6,606 bases of DNA from Flavobacteriaceae bacterium UBA2000. Its GTDB lineage: Bacteria > Bacteroidota > Bacteroidia > Flavobacteriales > Flavobacteriaceae. The stretch lies in NCBI GenBank assembly GCA_002335345.1, contig DDCS01000172.1, positions 1,819 to 8,424 on the forward strand, read 5' to 3'. How positions within the stretch are numbered: position 1 is the first letter of the stretch; each line of letters begins with the position of its first letter. Below are positions 1 to 4,372 of the stretch, one piece after another. A model generated the notes under the pieces. It was not told where the DNA came from, searched no databases, and saw only the letters and a list, made by a program, of their open reading frames with translations. Position numbers and translations under genes: made by a program.

Positions 1-30
1 AAAAGCCTCACAGAGATGTGGGGCTTTTTT
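1..30 (+). terminator. Rho-independent terminator of a gene left of the window
   Basis: A 12-bp stem (1-12 paired with 17-28, one T-G wobble) closes a GAGA loop and ends in a run of six T (25-30). The gene it terminates lies outside the window. The T-run also sits where the -33 element of the next promoter would be. Confidence 0.85.
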
Positions 31-47
31 ATTTAACATTTTAGCCT

Positions 48-55
48 TAACTTTG
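48..55 (+). promoter_or_regulatory. Bacteroidota -7 promoter box for the DUF1059 gene
   Basis: TAACTTTG matches the Bacteroidota -7 consensus TAnnTTTG at all six fixed positions. It lies 27 bases before the ATG at 83, giving a predicted leader of roughly 20-25 bases. No clear TTG is present at -33. The T-rich tail of the preceding terminator (25-30) occupies that position at a 17-base spacing. Confidence 0.6.
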
Positions 56-82
56 AGAAGTAACCAGCAAAAACCAAAGAAA

Positions 83-250
83 ATGAAAAGCGTATGTTGT
101 AGAGATTTAGGAAATGATTGCGATTTCACGGTATCAGGGGAAATCGATGAAGTAATGGATGCAGTAGCTCGTCACGCGAAGGAGTTTCACAAAATTGATG
201 TAACCCCTGAAGTTGTTGAAGCCGTTAAAGGCGTAATGAAAGAGGTCTAA
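83..250 (+). CDS. DUF1059 family small protein
   Basis: This 55-residue protein resembles the DUF1059 family, small single-domain proteins of unknown function found in bacteria and archaea. Visible family features are the N-terminal CxxLGxxCDF pattern (C6, L9-G10, C13-D14-F15), a central helix with H31 and H36, and a C-terminal helix beginning at the TPE around residue 41. The length fits the family. The start is ATG 83. The frame is open to a TTG at 53, but that codon lies inside the promoter box and would add a lysine-rich leader not seen in the family. It stands alone between two terminators, so it is probably a single-gene transcript. The Cys-Cys-His-His spacing could bind a metal; that is inference. 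Cellular role is unknown; no signal peptide or membrane segment suggests a cytosolic protein. Confidence 0.85.
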   Translation: MKSVCCRDLGNDCDFTVSGEIDEVMDAVARHAKEFHKIDVTPEVVEAVKGVMKEV

Positions 251-276
251 TCTAGAGATTGTATTGTTTAAGACTT

Positions 277-305
277 AAACCCTTTGAATTCAAAAGGGTT
301 TTTTT
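277..305 (+). terminator. Rho-independent terminator after the DUF1059 gene
   Basis: A perfect 9-bp stem (277-285 with 293-301, AAACCCTTT/AAAGGGTTT) has a 7-base loop containing GAATTC and is followed by T to position 305. The minus-strand gene ending at 321 also runs into it. From that side the hairpin is followed by TTTAAG, a poor T-run, so it is at best a weak bidirectional terminator. A 15-base palindrome (266-280) overlaps its left arm. Confidence 0.85.
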
Positions 306-320
306 GTGCGAAAAATTTTT

Positions 321-908
321 TTAAAACCGCTTACCAAAAGAGGCGCCTAATCTGGGATGAACTTCGTCTGTGGCGGCCGTGCTCAGTAAATAACGCCCAA
401 TACCCAGGAAGATCTCAAAAGAAAATCCTTTTTGATTGATCCATTTGCGCCCTGCAGCAAAGCCTATAGACCACTGAAACTCATTTCCAGGATCTTTTTC
501 TATATAACTTCCATCTTGTAATTCCACCCAATCGGCATAAGGTTCAACCAAGGCGAATGAAGAAAACGCCTCTACAAACAGCCCGCGCGCGCCGTAATCT
601 TTTTGGTCAAAAAAGTAAAAACGATAAAAAGGCGATAGCGCAAGCTCTTGACCGCCATAATTGTCACCCCCGAAGTTTAAAAGCAAACTTGCCCCGACAC
701 CACTTGAGCTTGAAAGAACACGCTCATATGAAATATCTAAGGCCGGACCAACGAGTAGAGCCAATGCATTGATACGCAACTCTGTTTCAGAAGTATCAAA
801 AACAGATTGTGGGGCGTTAGATGGGGTGTCTGAACTTTGACCAAAACCCTTAAATAACAAGGCAGGGGTCAATAGAAAGGCGGCAAAAATAATTAGGGGG
901 CGTCTCAT
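321..908 (-). CDS. Predicted outer-membrane beta-barrel protein (DUF3575-like)
   Basis: A 195-residue secreted protein. Residues 1-24 form a signal peptide (RR, hydrophobic stretch 5-19, likely cleavage around GFGQ), followed by a polar Ser/Thr/Pro/Gln linker to about residue 42. The rest alternates like a small transmembrane beta-barrel: candidate strands near 43-52 (LRINALALLV), 55-64, 70-79, 89-100 (rich in F and Y), 108-119, 144-156, 162-172 and 184-193, ending in a terminal phenylalanine as typical of outer-membrane barrels. The opening strand followed by GPALDISYERVL recalls Bacteroidota DUF3575-type proteins; I hold that family name loosely. Location is inferred to be the outer membrane and function is unknown. 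A TAnnTTTG box lies 36 bases before ATG 908, so it probably has its own promoter. The stop is at 321-323. Confidence 0.75.
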   Translation of the reverse strand: MRRPLIIFAAFLLTPALLFKGFGQSSDTPSNAPQSVFDTSETELRINALALLVGPALDISYERVLSSSSGVGASLLLNFGGDNYGGQELALSPFYRFYFFDQKDYGARGLFVEAFSSFALVEPYADWVELQDGSYIEKDPGNEFQWSIGFAAGRKWINQKGFSFEIFLGIGRYLLSTAATDEVHPRLGASFGKRF

Positions 909-944
909 AAATAAAATTTGAATGACCTACATCAATAATTGCGC

Positions 945-952
945 CAAAAGTA
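945..952 (-). promoter_or_regulatory. -7 promoter box for the beta-barrel gene
   Basis: On the minus strand this reads TACTTTTG, a full match to TAnnTTTG. It lies in the 52-base gap between the upstream fragment (stop at 961) and the barrel start (908), leaving a leader of about 30 bases. A TTG exists upstream but only 13 bases away, so the -33 element is not convincing. Confidence 0.55.
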
Positions 953-960
953 CGGGAATT

Positions 961-1317
961 TTATTCAATCGTCGCTTTAAATAAGCGCGGTAAACCCAAG
1001 CCCTCATCCTCTGAGGTCATCCAAATCTGAGAAGGGGACTCAATGTGAATCGCTTCAATTTGTGCCGGGTTCACAGGCAAAATAAATGTTTGCATTTTGG
1101 TCTGCTCATAAGGAACAGAAAATTCAGGCAAAAGAAAAAGATATTGCGTCCCGTCAGGGCGATAACCCACAAGACCCATGAGCCCAGAAGATTCGTGATA
1201 ATCAGCTCCTGTGATCAAACAGCCTACATTGAGAGAATCTTGAGGGGTTAGCGCATAGTGGCCTGGCGTTTTATCAATGAGATAGATGGCGGAGCGCAAG
1301 CTAAATTTTTTTGGCAC
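961..1317 (-). CDS. C-terminal fragment of a secreted beta-propeller-like protein, possible gene remnant
   Basis: A 118-residue open frame starting at GTG 1317. The stretch LITGADYHESSGLMGLVGY (35-52 region), the beta-rich TQYLFLLPEF, and the end segment QIEAIHIESPSQIWMTSEDE resemble the last blades of a larger extracellular Bacteroidota protein, where an 'ITGADY...GYR..GTQY' section is followed by 'QVEGI.....YISNE'. I recall this pattern from memory and cannot name a family. The usual upstream part is absent: there is no signal peptide, the in-frame stop at 1336-1338 closes the frame a few codons upstream, no ATG occurs before residue 47, and no TAnnTTTG box lies upstream. The likeliest reading is the surviving 3' end of a decayed or truncated gene. 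A short functional protein using GTG is possible but less likely. Confidence 0.5.
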   Translation of the reverse strand: MPKKFSLRSAIYLIDKTPGHYALTPQDSLNVGCLITGADYHESSGLMGLVGYRPDGTQYLFLLPEFSVPYEQTKMQTFILPVNPAQIEAIHIESPSQIWMTSEDEGLGLPRLFKATIE

Positions 1318-1469
1318 ACTAAATAAAACAGTTTTTTAAAAAAGAGGGTTCGTGGACCACGTGAATGAGGATAAAATGTCTTAGTACAAGAGACAATGGG
1401 CCATTGGATTTTGGAGAGGACTTATTTCTATAATTTAGGGCGATGAATCCTGAGAAAGCAAAATTCAAT
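1318..1469. other. Intergenic stretch with two short odd-centred palindromes
   Basis: Between the propeller fragment and the next gene I see no convincing coding signal. It holds CGTGG-A-CCACG (1351-1361) and CAATGG-G-CCATTG (1394-1406), both perfect inverted repeats around one central base. They lie upstream of the promoter at 1470 and could be operator sites or decayed sequence. Repeats this short are expected by chance at low frequency. Confidence 0.35.
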
Positions 1470-1477
1470 TATCTTTG
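1470..1477 (+). promoter_or_regulatory. -7 promoter box for the PID-CTERM-like gene
   Basis: TATCTTTG matches TAnnTTTG fully. Only six bases separate it from the ATG at 1484, so transcription would begin at or within a few bases of the start codon and the mRNA would be leaderless or nearly so. The -33 element is weak (CCTG at 1449-1452, 17-base spacing). Confidence 0.6.
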
Positions 1478-1483
1478 CGTCGT

Positions 1484-1693
1484 ATGAAAGGTCACAACTA
1501 CAGAGTGGTTTTGTTTATAATAATTTGGATTATTGCTTTTAATCCCTTGTTCGCGCTGTCAATTACTCAGCCTCCGCCTCCAGACGGAAGCTTGCCCATC
1601 GACCAAAACCTCCACTACCTCCTCTTGGTTGGTTTGGCTTTTGGATTGTACTGGGCCTTCAGACAGATTAAATCCCAGCGTAGCCGCGACTGA
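1484..1693 (+). CDS. Small PID-CTERM-type sorting-domain membrane protein
   Basis: A 69-residue protein. It has an N-terminal signal peptide or membrane segment (8-25, rich in I/F/W), a proline-rich linker (QPPPPDG, 29-35), a P-I-D motif at 38-40, a second hydrophobic segment (45-59, with LLLVGLAFGLYWAF) and a basic tail (R60, K63, R66, R68). This order (PPPP, G.PID, glycine-containing transmembrane helix, Arg/Lys end) is that of Bacteroidota proteins annotated with a PID-CTERM protein-sorting domain. Like other CTERM tags it is presumed to direct processing in the cell envelope. Here the tag makes up almost the entire mature protein. The start is ATG 1484; the TTG at 1475 lies inside the promoter box. 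Its last nine codons overlap the end of ribE on the other strand. Function is unknown; the family name rests on the motif pattern alone. Confidence 0.7.
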   Translation: MKGHNYRVVLFIIIWIIAFNPLFALSITQPPPPDGSLPIDQNLHYLLLVGLAFGLYWAFRQIKSQRSRD

Positions 1694-2264
1694 TCCGCGC
1701 GACATACTTTCCGATGATATCAAATTCGAGATTGACGACACTGCCCGCCTGGAGGGTTTTAAAATTGGTGTGCTCGTAAGTGTAAGGAATAATGGCAACC
1801 CCGAGCACCCCCGGCGCGCTATCTACCACTGTCAAACTCACGCCATTAATGGTAATGGATCCTTTTGACACAGTTACGTGCCCTGAGTCCTTGTCATAGG
1901 CAAATAGATAATGCCAACTCCCGTCTTTTTCCTCAGCCATTGAACAGGTGCCTACAAGGTCCACATGGCCTTGAACAATATGTCCATCGAGTCGGTCTCC
2001 GAGCTGCATGGCGCGTTCCAAATTAACCAGCCCGCCGACGTGCCAATGGCTTAGGTTGGTTTTGTCCAGGGTTTCTTGAATCGCGGTAACGGTGTAAAGA
2101 TCCCCTTGAATGTCAACAACAGTAAGACATACCCCATCATGGGCAAGAGACTGGTCTATTTTTAGCTCATGAGTGAAGTCACAACGCAGGGTGATGTGCA
2201 GATTTCCCCCGTCTTGATTAAGCGCAATTATTTCGCCAATTGATTCTATAATACCTGTGAACAT
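1668..2264 (-). CDS. ribE: Riboflavin synthase, alpha chain
   Basis: Riboflavin synthase (EC 2.5.1.9) transfers a four-carbon unit between two 6,7-dimethyl-8-ribityllumazine molecules, giving riboflavin, the precursor of FMN and FAD. The 198 residues show the expected internal duplication of two lumazine-binding barrels, about 1-97 and 98-198. The N-terminal MFTGIIE is diagnostic. The paired motifs HDGVCLTVV (42-50) and INGVSLTVV (139-147) occupy equivalent positions in the two halves, and GHIVQGHVD (94-102) bridges them. Length is normal for the family. ATG 2264 matches the universal N-terminus. The family forms a cytosolic homotrimer. The gene diverges from pdxA, and the short leader (about 15-20 bases) leaves no room for an FMN riboswitch. 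Its last seven codons and stop overlap the plus-strand small gene ending at 1693, which may extend the ordinary C-terminus slightly (SRGYAGI). Confidence 0.97.
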   Translation of the reverse strand: MFTGIIESIGEIIALNQDGGNLHITLRCDFTHELKIDQSLAHDGVCLTVVDIQGDLYTVTAIQETLDKTNLSHWHVGGLVNLERAMQLGDRLDGHIVQGHVDLVGTCSMAEEKDGSWHYLFAYDKDSGHVTVSKGSITINGVSLTVVDSAPGVLGVAIIPYTYEHTNFKTLQAGSVVNLEFDIIGKYVARISRGYAGI

Positions 2265-2277
2265 ACCCTCAATTATT

Positions 2278-2285
2278 TACCTTTG
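2278..2285 (+). promoter_or_regulatory. -7 promoter box for pdxA
   Basis: TACCTTTG fits TAnnTTTG fully. TGTG at 2256-2259, 18 bases upstream, is a three-of-four match to the -33 TTTG. The box ends 25 bases before the pdxA ATG. It directly abuts the minus-strand box at 2286-2293. Confidence 0.65.
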
Positions 2286-2293
2286 CAAAAGTA
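2286..2293 (-). promoter_or_regulatory. -7 promoter box for ribE
   Basis: On the minus strand this reads TACTTTTG, a full TAnnTTTG match, 21 bases before the ribE ATG. Its -33 region falls inside the first codons of pdxA, where the nearest minus-strand TTG (2315-2317) has a long 21-base spacing. It abuts the pdxA box with no base between. Confidence 0.6.
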
Positions 2294-2310
2294 ACACCCA
2301 AAGCGCTCAT

Positions 2311-3378
2311 ATGGCAATAAACAATCCAATAATTATAGGAATTTCAGTTGGAGACCTTAACGGGATTGGCCCAGAAATTGTGTTAAAGAGCTTTGCGGAC
2401 CCAAGAATGCTGGAATTCTGTACCCCAGTGATTTTTGCCAACATCAAGTTTTTGACTTGGTATAAAAAAGAATTAGGCCTAGAATGTCACCTCAATGCCT
2501 TGAGTGACTTGAGCCAGGTCAATCACGGAAAAATCAATGTGTTTAACGCTTGGTCAGAAACTTTTGAAGCCCAGTATGGAAAAGTTGACCCAAAAGCAGG
2601 CTTTTTGGCGATTACTTCGTTAAAAAAAGCGGTCAATGCGCTCAAAAACAAAAAAATTGACGCCTTGGTTACAGCCCCAATTGACAAAAAAAACAGTCAA
2701 TCTGAGGAGTTTAAGTTTCCGGGGCACACCGATTATCTCGCTCAAGAGTTTGGTGGCTCTGCTTTGATGTTTATGGTCTCTGAGGAAGTACGCGTTGGAC
2801 TCCTGACCGACCACGTACCCGTTAAAGACGCTCCAGCCGCCATTACAAAGGACTTAATCAGACAAAAGGCGGTCGCAATGATGGTGTCTTTGACTCAAGA
2901 TTTTGGGATTACCCGCCCAAAGATTGCGGTTCTTGGGGTAAACCCTCATTCTGGTGACCAAGGCGTAATCGGCAGCGAAGATCAAGATACAATGGCCCCC
3001 ACAATCAATGCGATGCGCGAGGAAGGCAGCCTTATCTATGGCCCTTATCCAGCCGACGGATTTTTTGGGTCAGGCCAATACAAGCATTTTGATGCTGTTT
3101 TGGCAGCCTACCACGATCAAGGCCTGATCCCTTTTAAAACCCTGTCGTTTGGTGCGGGCGTTAACTTTACCGCCGGCTTGAATGCTGTGCGGACTTCTCC
3201 GGATCACGGTACTGCTTTTGATATCGCCGGAAAAAATCAAGCGAACATTAGCTCATTTAAGGAGGCCGTTTTTACGGCTTTAAACATCGTGCGTCACCGA
3301 AAAATGCATCGAAAACTGACCCAGGCTCCGCTTGAGATTTCGGCAAAAAGACCGTCGCACAAAAAGAAACATCATTAG
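2311..3378 (+). CDS. pdxA: 4-hydroxythreonine-4-phosphate dehydrogenase
   Basis: PdxA (EC 1.1.1.262) oxidises 4-phosphohydroxy-L-threonine with NAD to a product that PdxJ condenses with deoxyxylulose 5-phosphate, in the DXP-dependent route to pyridoxal phosphate. The 355 residues show IGISVGDLNGIGPE (9-22), VTAPIDK (120-126), FPGHTDYLA (136-144, substrate binding), the metal-ligand histidines H168 (TDHVPV), H213 (GVNPHSGD) and H268 (AYHDQG), and the C-terminal VRTSPDHGTAFDIAG (293-307). These match E. coli H166, H211 and H266. I chose ATG 2311. The frame is open to GTG 2257, but that extension would start upstream of the predicted transcript and is not family-like. The C-terminus is basic (KRPSHKKKHH), longer than the enzyme core requires. 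The protein acts as a cytosolic homodimer. A 76-base gap with new promoter boxes separates it from DUF177, so the two need not share one transcript. Confidence 0.97.
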   Translation: MAINNPIIIGISVGDLNGIGPEIVLKSFADPRMLEFCTPVIFANIKFLTWYKKELGLECHLNALSDLSQVNHGKINVFNAWSETFEAQYGKVDPKAGFLAITSLKKAVNALKNKKIDALVTAPIDKKNSQSEEFKFPGHTDYLAQEFGGSALMFMVSEEVRVGLLTDHVPVKDAPAAITKDLIRQKAVAMMVSLTQDFGITRPKIAVLGVNPHSGDQGVIGSEDQDTMAPTINAMREEGSLIYGPYPADGFFGSGQYKHFDAVLAAYHDQGLIPFKTLSFGAGVNFTAGLNAVRTSPDHGTAFDIAGKNQANISSFKEAVFTALNIVRHRKMHRKLTQAPLEISAKRPSHKKKHH

Positions 3379-3402
3379 GCTCAGGCAAATAAAATTATTT
3401 AC

Positions 3403-3410
3403 TATCTTTG
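3403..3410 (+). promoter_or_regulatory. Upstream -7 promoter box before DUF177
   Basis: TATCTTTG is a full TAnnTTTG match 44 bases before the DUF177 ATG at 3455. It would give an mRNA with a leader of about 40 bases. I see no TTG at the -33 distance. It is the first of two such boxes in the pdxA-DUF177 gap. Confidence 0.5.
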
Positions 3411-3441
3411 CGACCGCCTTTTTTAGGGCCGAGGATTAAAA

Positions 3442-3449
3442 TACTTTTG
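3442..3449 (+). promoter_or_regulatory. Downstream -7 promoter box before DUF177
   Basis: TACTTTTG is a full TAnnTTTG match only five bases before ATG 3455. Transcription from here would produce a leaderless or nearly leaderless message. The expected -33 position is a T-rich stretch (3419-3424) without a TTG. Confidence 0.5.
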
Positions 3450-3454
3450 TGCAC

Positions 3455-3991
3455 ATGAAGGAAATGAAAGATTATACCATTCCTTTTGTGGGGCTAAAAA
3501 TTGGCCGACACAAATACGATTTTGATCTGGACAAGAAGTTCTTTGAGCATTTTGAGTACGATGAGTTCCATCAAGCGGACATAAAACTCGAGGTAATTTT
3601 GGACAAAAAGCCAAATATGCTGGAGATTGAGTTGTCATTTGATGGATCGGTTAATGTGTCCTGCGACCGAACGAATGAGCCATTTGATTTGCCTGTTGAG
3701 GGCAATTATCATTTTGTTGTAAAGTTTGGCCAGGAGCAAGACGACTTGCATGATGAACTTTTGATTCTGCCCCACGGTGCGTATCAAGTAAATATTCAGC
3801 AACAAGTTTACGAATCTATTGTCTTGGCTTTGCCCAGCAAGAGAATTCATCCCGGTATCGCAGAGGGCACACTAAAAAGCGACGTACTCGAACAGCTAGA
3901 AGCACTAAAACCAAAGGGAGCACAACAAAATCAATTAGAAGATGTTGACCCCCGTTGGGATAATTTAAAAAATCTATTAACGGACAAATAA
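3455..3991 (+). CDS. DUF177 / YceD family protein
   Basis: A 178-residue member of the DUF177 (YceD) family, which is almost always encoded just before rpmF and is linked to accumulation of 23S rRNA and the large ribosomal subunit. Visible features are an N-terminal beta-rich half (IPFVGLKIGRHKYDF, 9-23), the family signature around a conserved cysteine (NVSCDRTNEPFDLPVEG, near 67-83), VVKFG, the loop DELLILPHGAYQVN (about 99-112), ALPSKRIHPG and the C-terminal DPRWDNLKNLL. Only one cysteine is present. I chose ATG 3455, giving MKEMKDYTIPFVGLK, which lines up with flavobacterial members as I recall them. GTG 3449 is the last base of the promoter box plus two more and is unlikely. ATG 3464 is possible if the message starts very close to 3455. 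It is followed by rpmF after nine bases, so the two are co-transcribed. Confidence 0.92.
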   Translation: MKEMKDYTIPFVGLKIGRHKYDFDLDKKFFEHFEYDEFHQADIKLEVILDKKPNMLEIELSFDGSVNVSCDRTNEPFDLPVEGNYHFVVKFGQEQDDLHDELLILPHGAYQVNIQQQVYESIVLALPSKRIHPGIAEGTLKSDVLEQLEALKPKGAQQNQLEDVDPRWDNLKNLLTDK

Positions 3992-4000
3992 TATTGCGCC

Positions 4001-4195
4001 ATGGCACATCCTAAAAGAAAAATCTCTAAAACAAGAAGAGATAAAAGACGTACCCATTACAAAGCTACAGTTGCTCAAATCGCTACAGATCCAACAACGG
4101 GCGAGGCACATCTATACCACCGTGCCCACTGGCATGAAGGCAAATTGTACTACAAAGGTCAAGTCGTTATTGACGCTGTAGGCGAGGTGGCTTAA
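4001..4195 (+). CDS. rpmF: Large ribosomal subunit protein bL32
   Basis: Ribosomal protein L32, a small 23S-rRNA-binding protein of the 50S subunit. The 64-residue sequence begins with the diagnostic MAHPKRKISKTRRDKRRTHYKAT (given here as a position range 1-23 with key residues MAHPKRK and RRDKRRTH) and continues with the aromatic/His-rich half (EAHLYHRAHWHEGKLYYKG, 35-53). It contains no cysteine at all. The zinc-ribbon cysteines of zinc-binding L32 are missing, so this is a zinc-independent (C-minus) form. Residue 30, where some flavobacterial relatives carry a lone cysteine as I recall, is aspartate (ATDPTTG). The nine-base spacing after DUF177 and the terminator at 4221 define a two-gene unit. 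Confidence 0.96.
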   Translation: MAHPKRKISKTRRDKRRTHYKATVAQIATDPTTGEAHLYHRAHWHEGKLYYKGQVVIDAVGEVA

Positions 4196-4220
4196 AACAC
4201 GAACGCATTAGGCGCTCTTT

Positions 4221-4254
4221 AAACTCTCATTTGAATTAAAGTGAGAGTTTTTTT
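4221..4254 (+). terminator. Rho-independent terminator after rpmF
   Basis: A 9-bp perfect stem (4221-4229, AAACTCTCA, with 4242-4250) can extend by a wobble and two A-T pairs around a GAATTA loop, followed by T to 4254. It ends the DUF177-rpmF unit and separates it from fabH. Its loop core and the bases after the T-run (GTGCG) closely resemble those of the terminator at 277-305. Confidence 0.85.
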
Positions 4255-4276
4255 GTGCGCTGAACATTGCACAAAA
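4251..4276. repeat. Perfect 8-bp inverted repeat between rpmF and fabH
   Basis: TTTTGTGC (4251-4258) and GCACAAAA (4269-4276) are exact inverted copies around a 10-base centre. The left arm overlaps the T-run of the rpmF terminator. A shorter inverted repeat, CAAAAAC/GTTTTTG (4281-4287 and 4294-4300), follows at once. Either could be an operator or RNA hairpin upstream of fabH; no role is shown. Confidence 0.45.
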
Positions 4277-4312
4277 GCGTCAAAAACACACGCGTTTTTG
4301 CTCAAAAATTAG

Positions 4313-4320
4313 TACTTTTC
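4313..4320 (+). promoter_or_regulatory. Candidate -7 promoter box for fabH-accB-accC
   Basis: TACTTTTC differs from TAnnTTTG only in the last base. It lies 52 bases before the fabH ATG and just after the inverted repeats. A TTTG at 4297-4300 is only 12 bases upstream, too close for a normal -33 element. A promoter is expected here because a strong terminator precedes it. Confidence 0.4.
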
Positions 4321-4372
4321 CCCTCGAAAATTGGAATTTTGGCTAAAAAGCGCAAATTTTATTCCAAAGCAT

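Noticed and set aside
557..772. Plus-strand open frame of 71 codons
   Set aside because: It lies wholly antisense to the beta-barrel gene, has no promoter box, and its Arg/Lys/His-rich composition is what an antisense shadow gives.
1533..1868. Plus-strand open frame of 111 codons
   Set aside because: It straddles the small membrane gene in another frame and the antisense strand of ribE, both clearly real. It has no family features.
2257..2310. GTG 2257 as the pdxA start, adding 18 residues
   Set aside because: The extension covers the promoter box at 2278-2285 and does not resemble PdxA N-termini. ATG 2311 gives the standard beginning.
2265..2310. FMN riboswitch upstream of ribE
   Set aside because: The predicted leader is under about 20 bases and pdxA begins at 2311 on the other side, so there is no room for the aptamer and no conserved element is visible.
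4331..4372. TTG 4331 as the fabH start
   Set aside because: ATG 4373 gives the normal FabH N-terminus and length. The extra 14 residues have no family counterpart.
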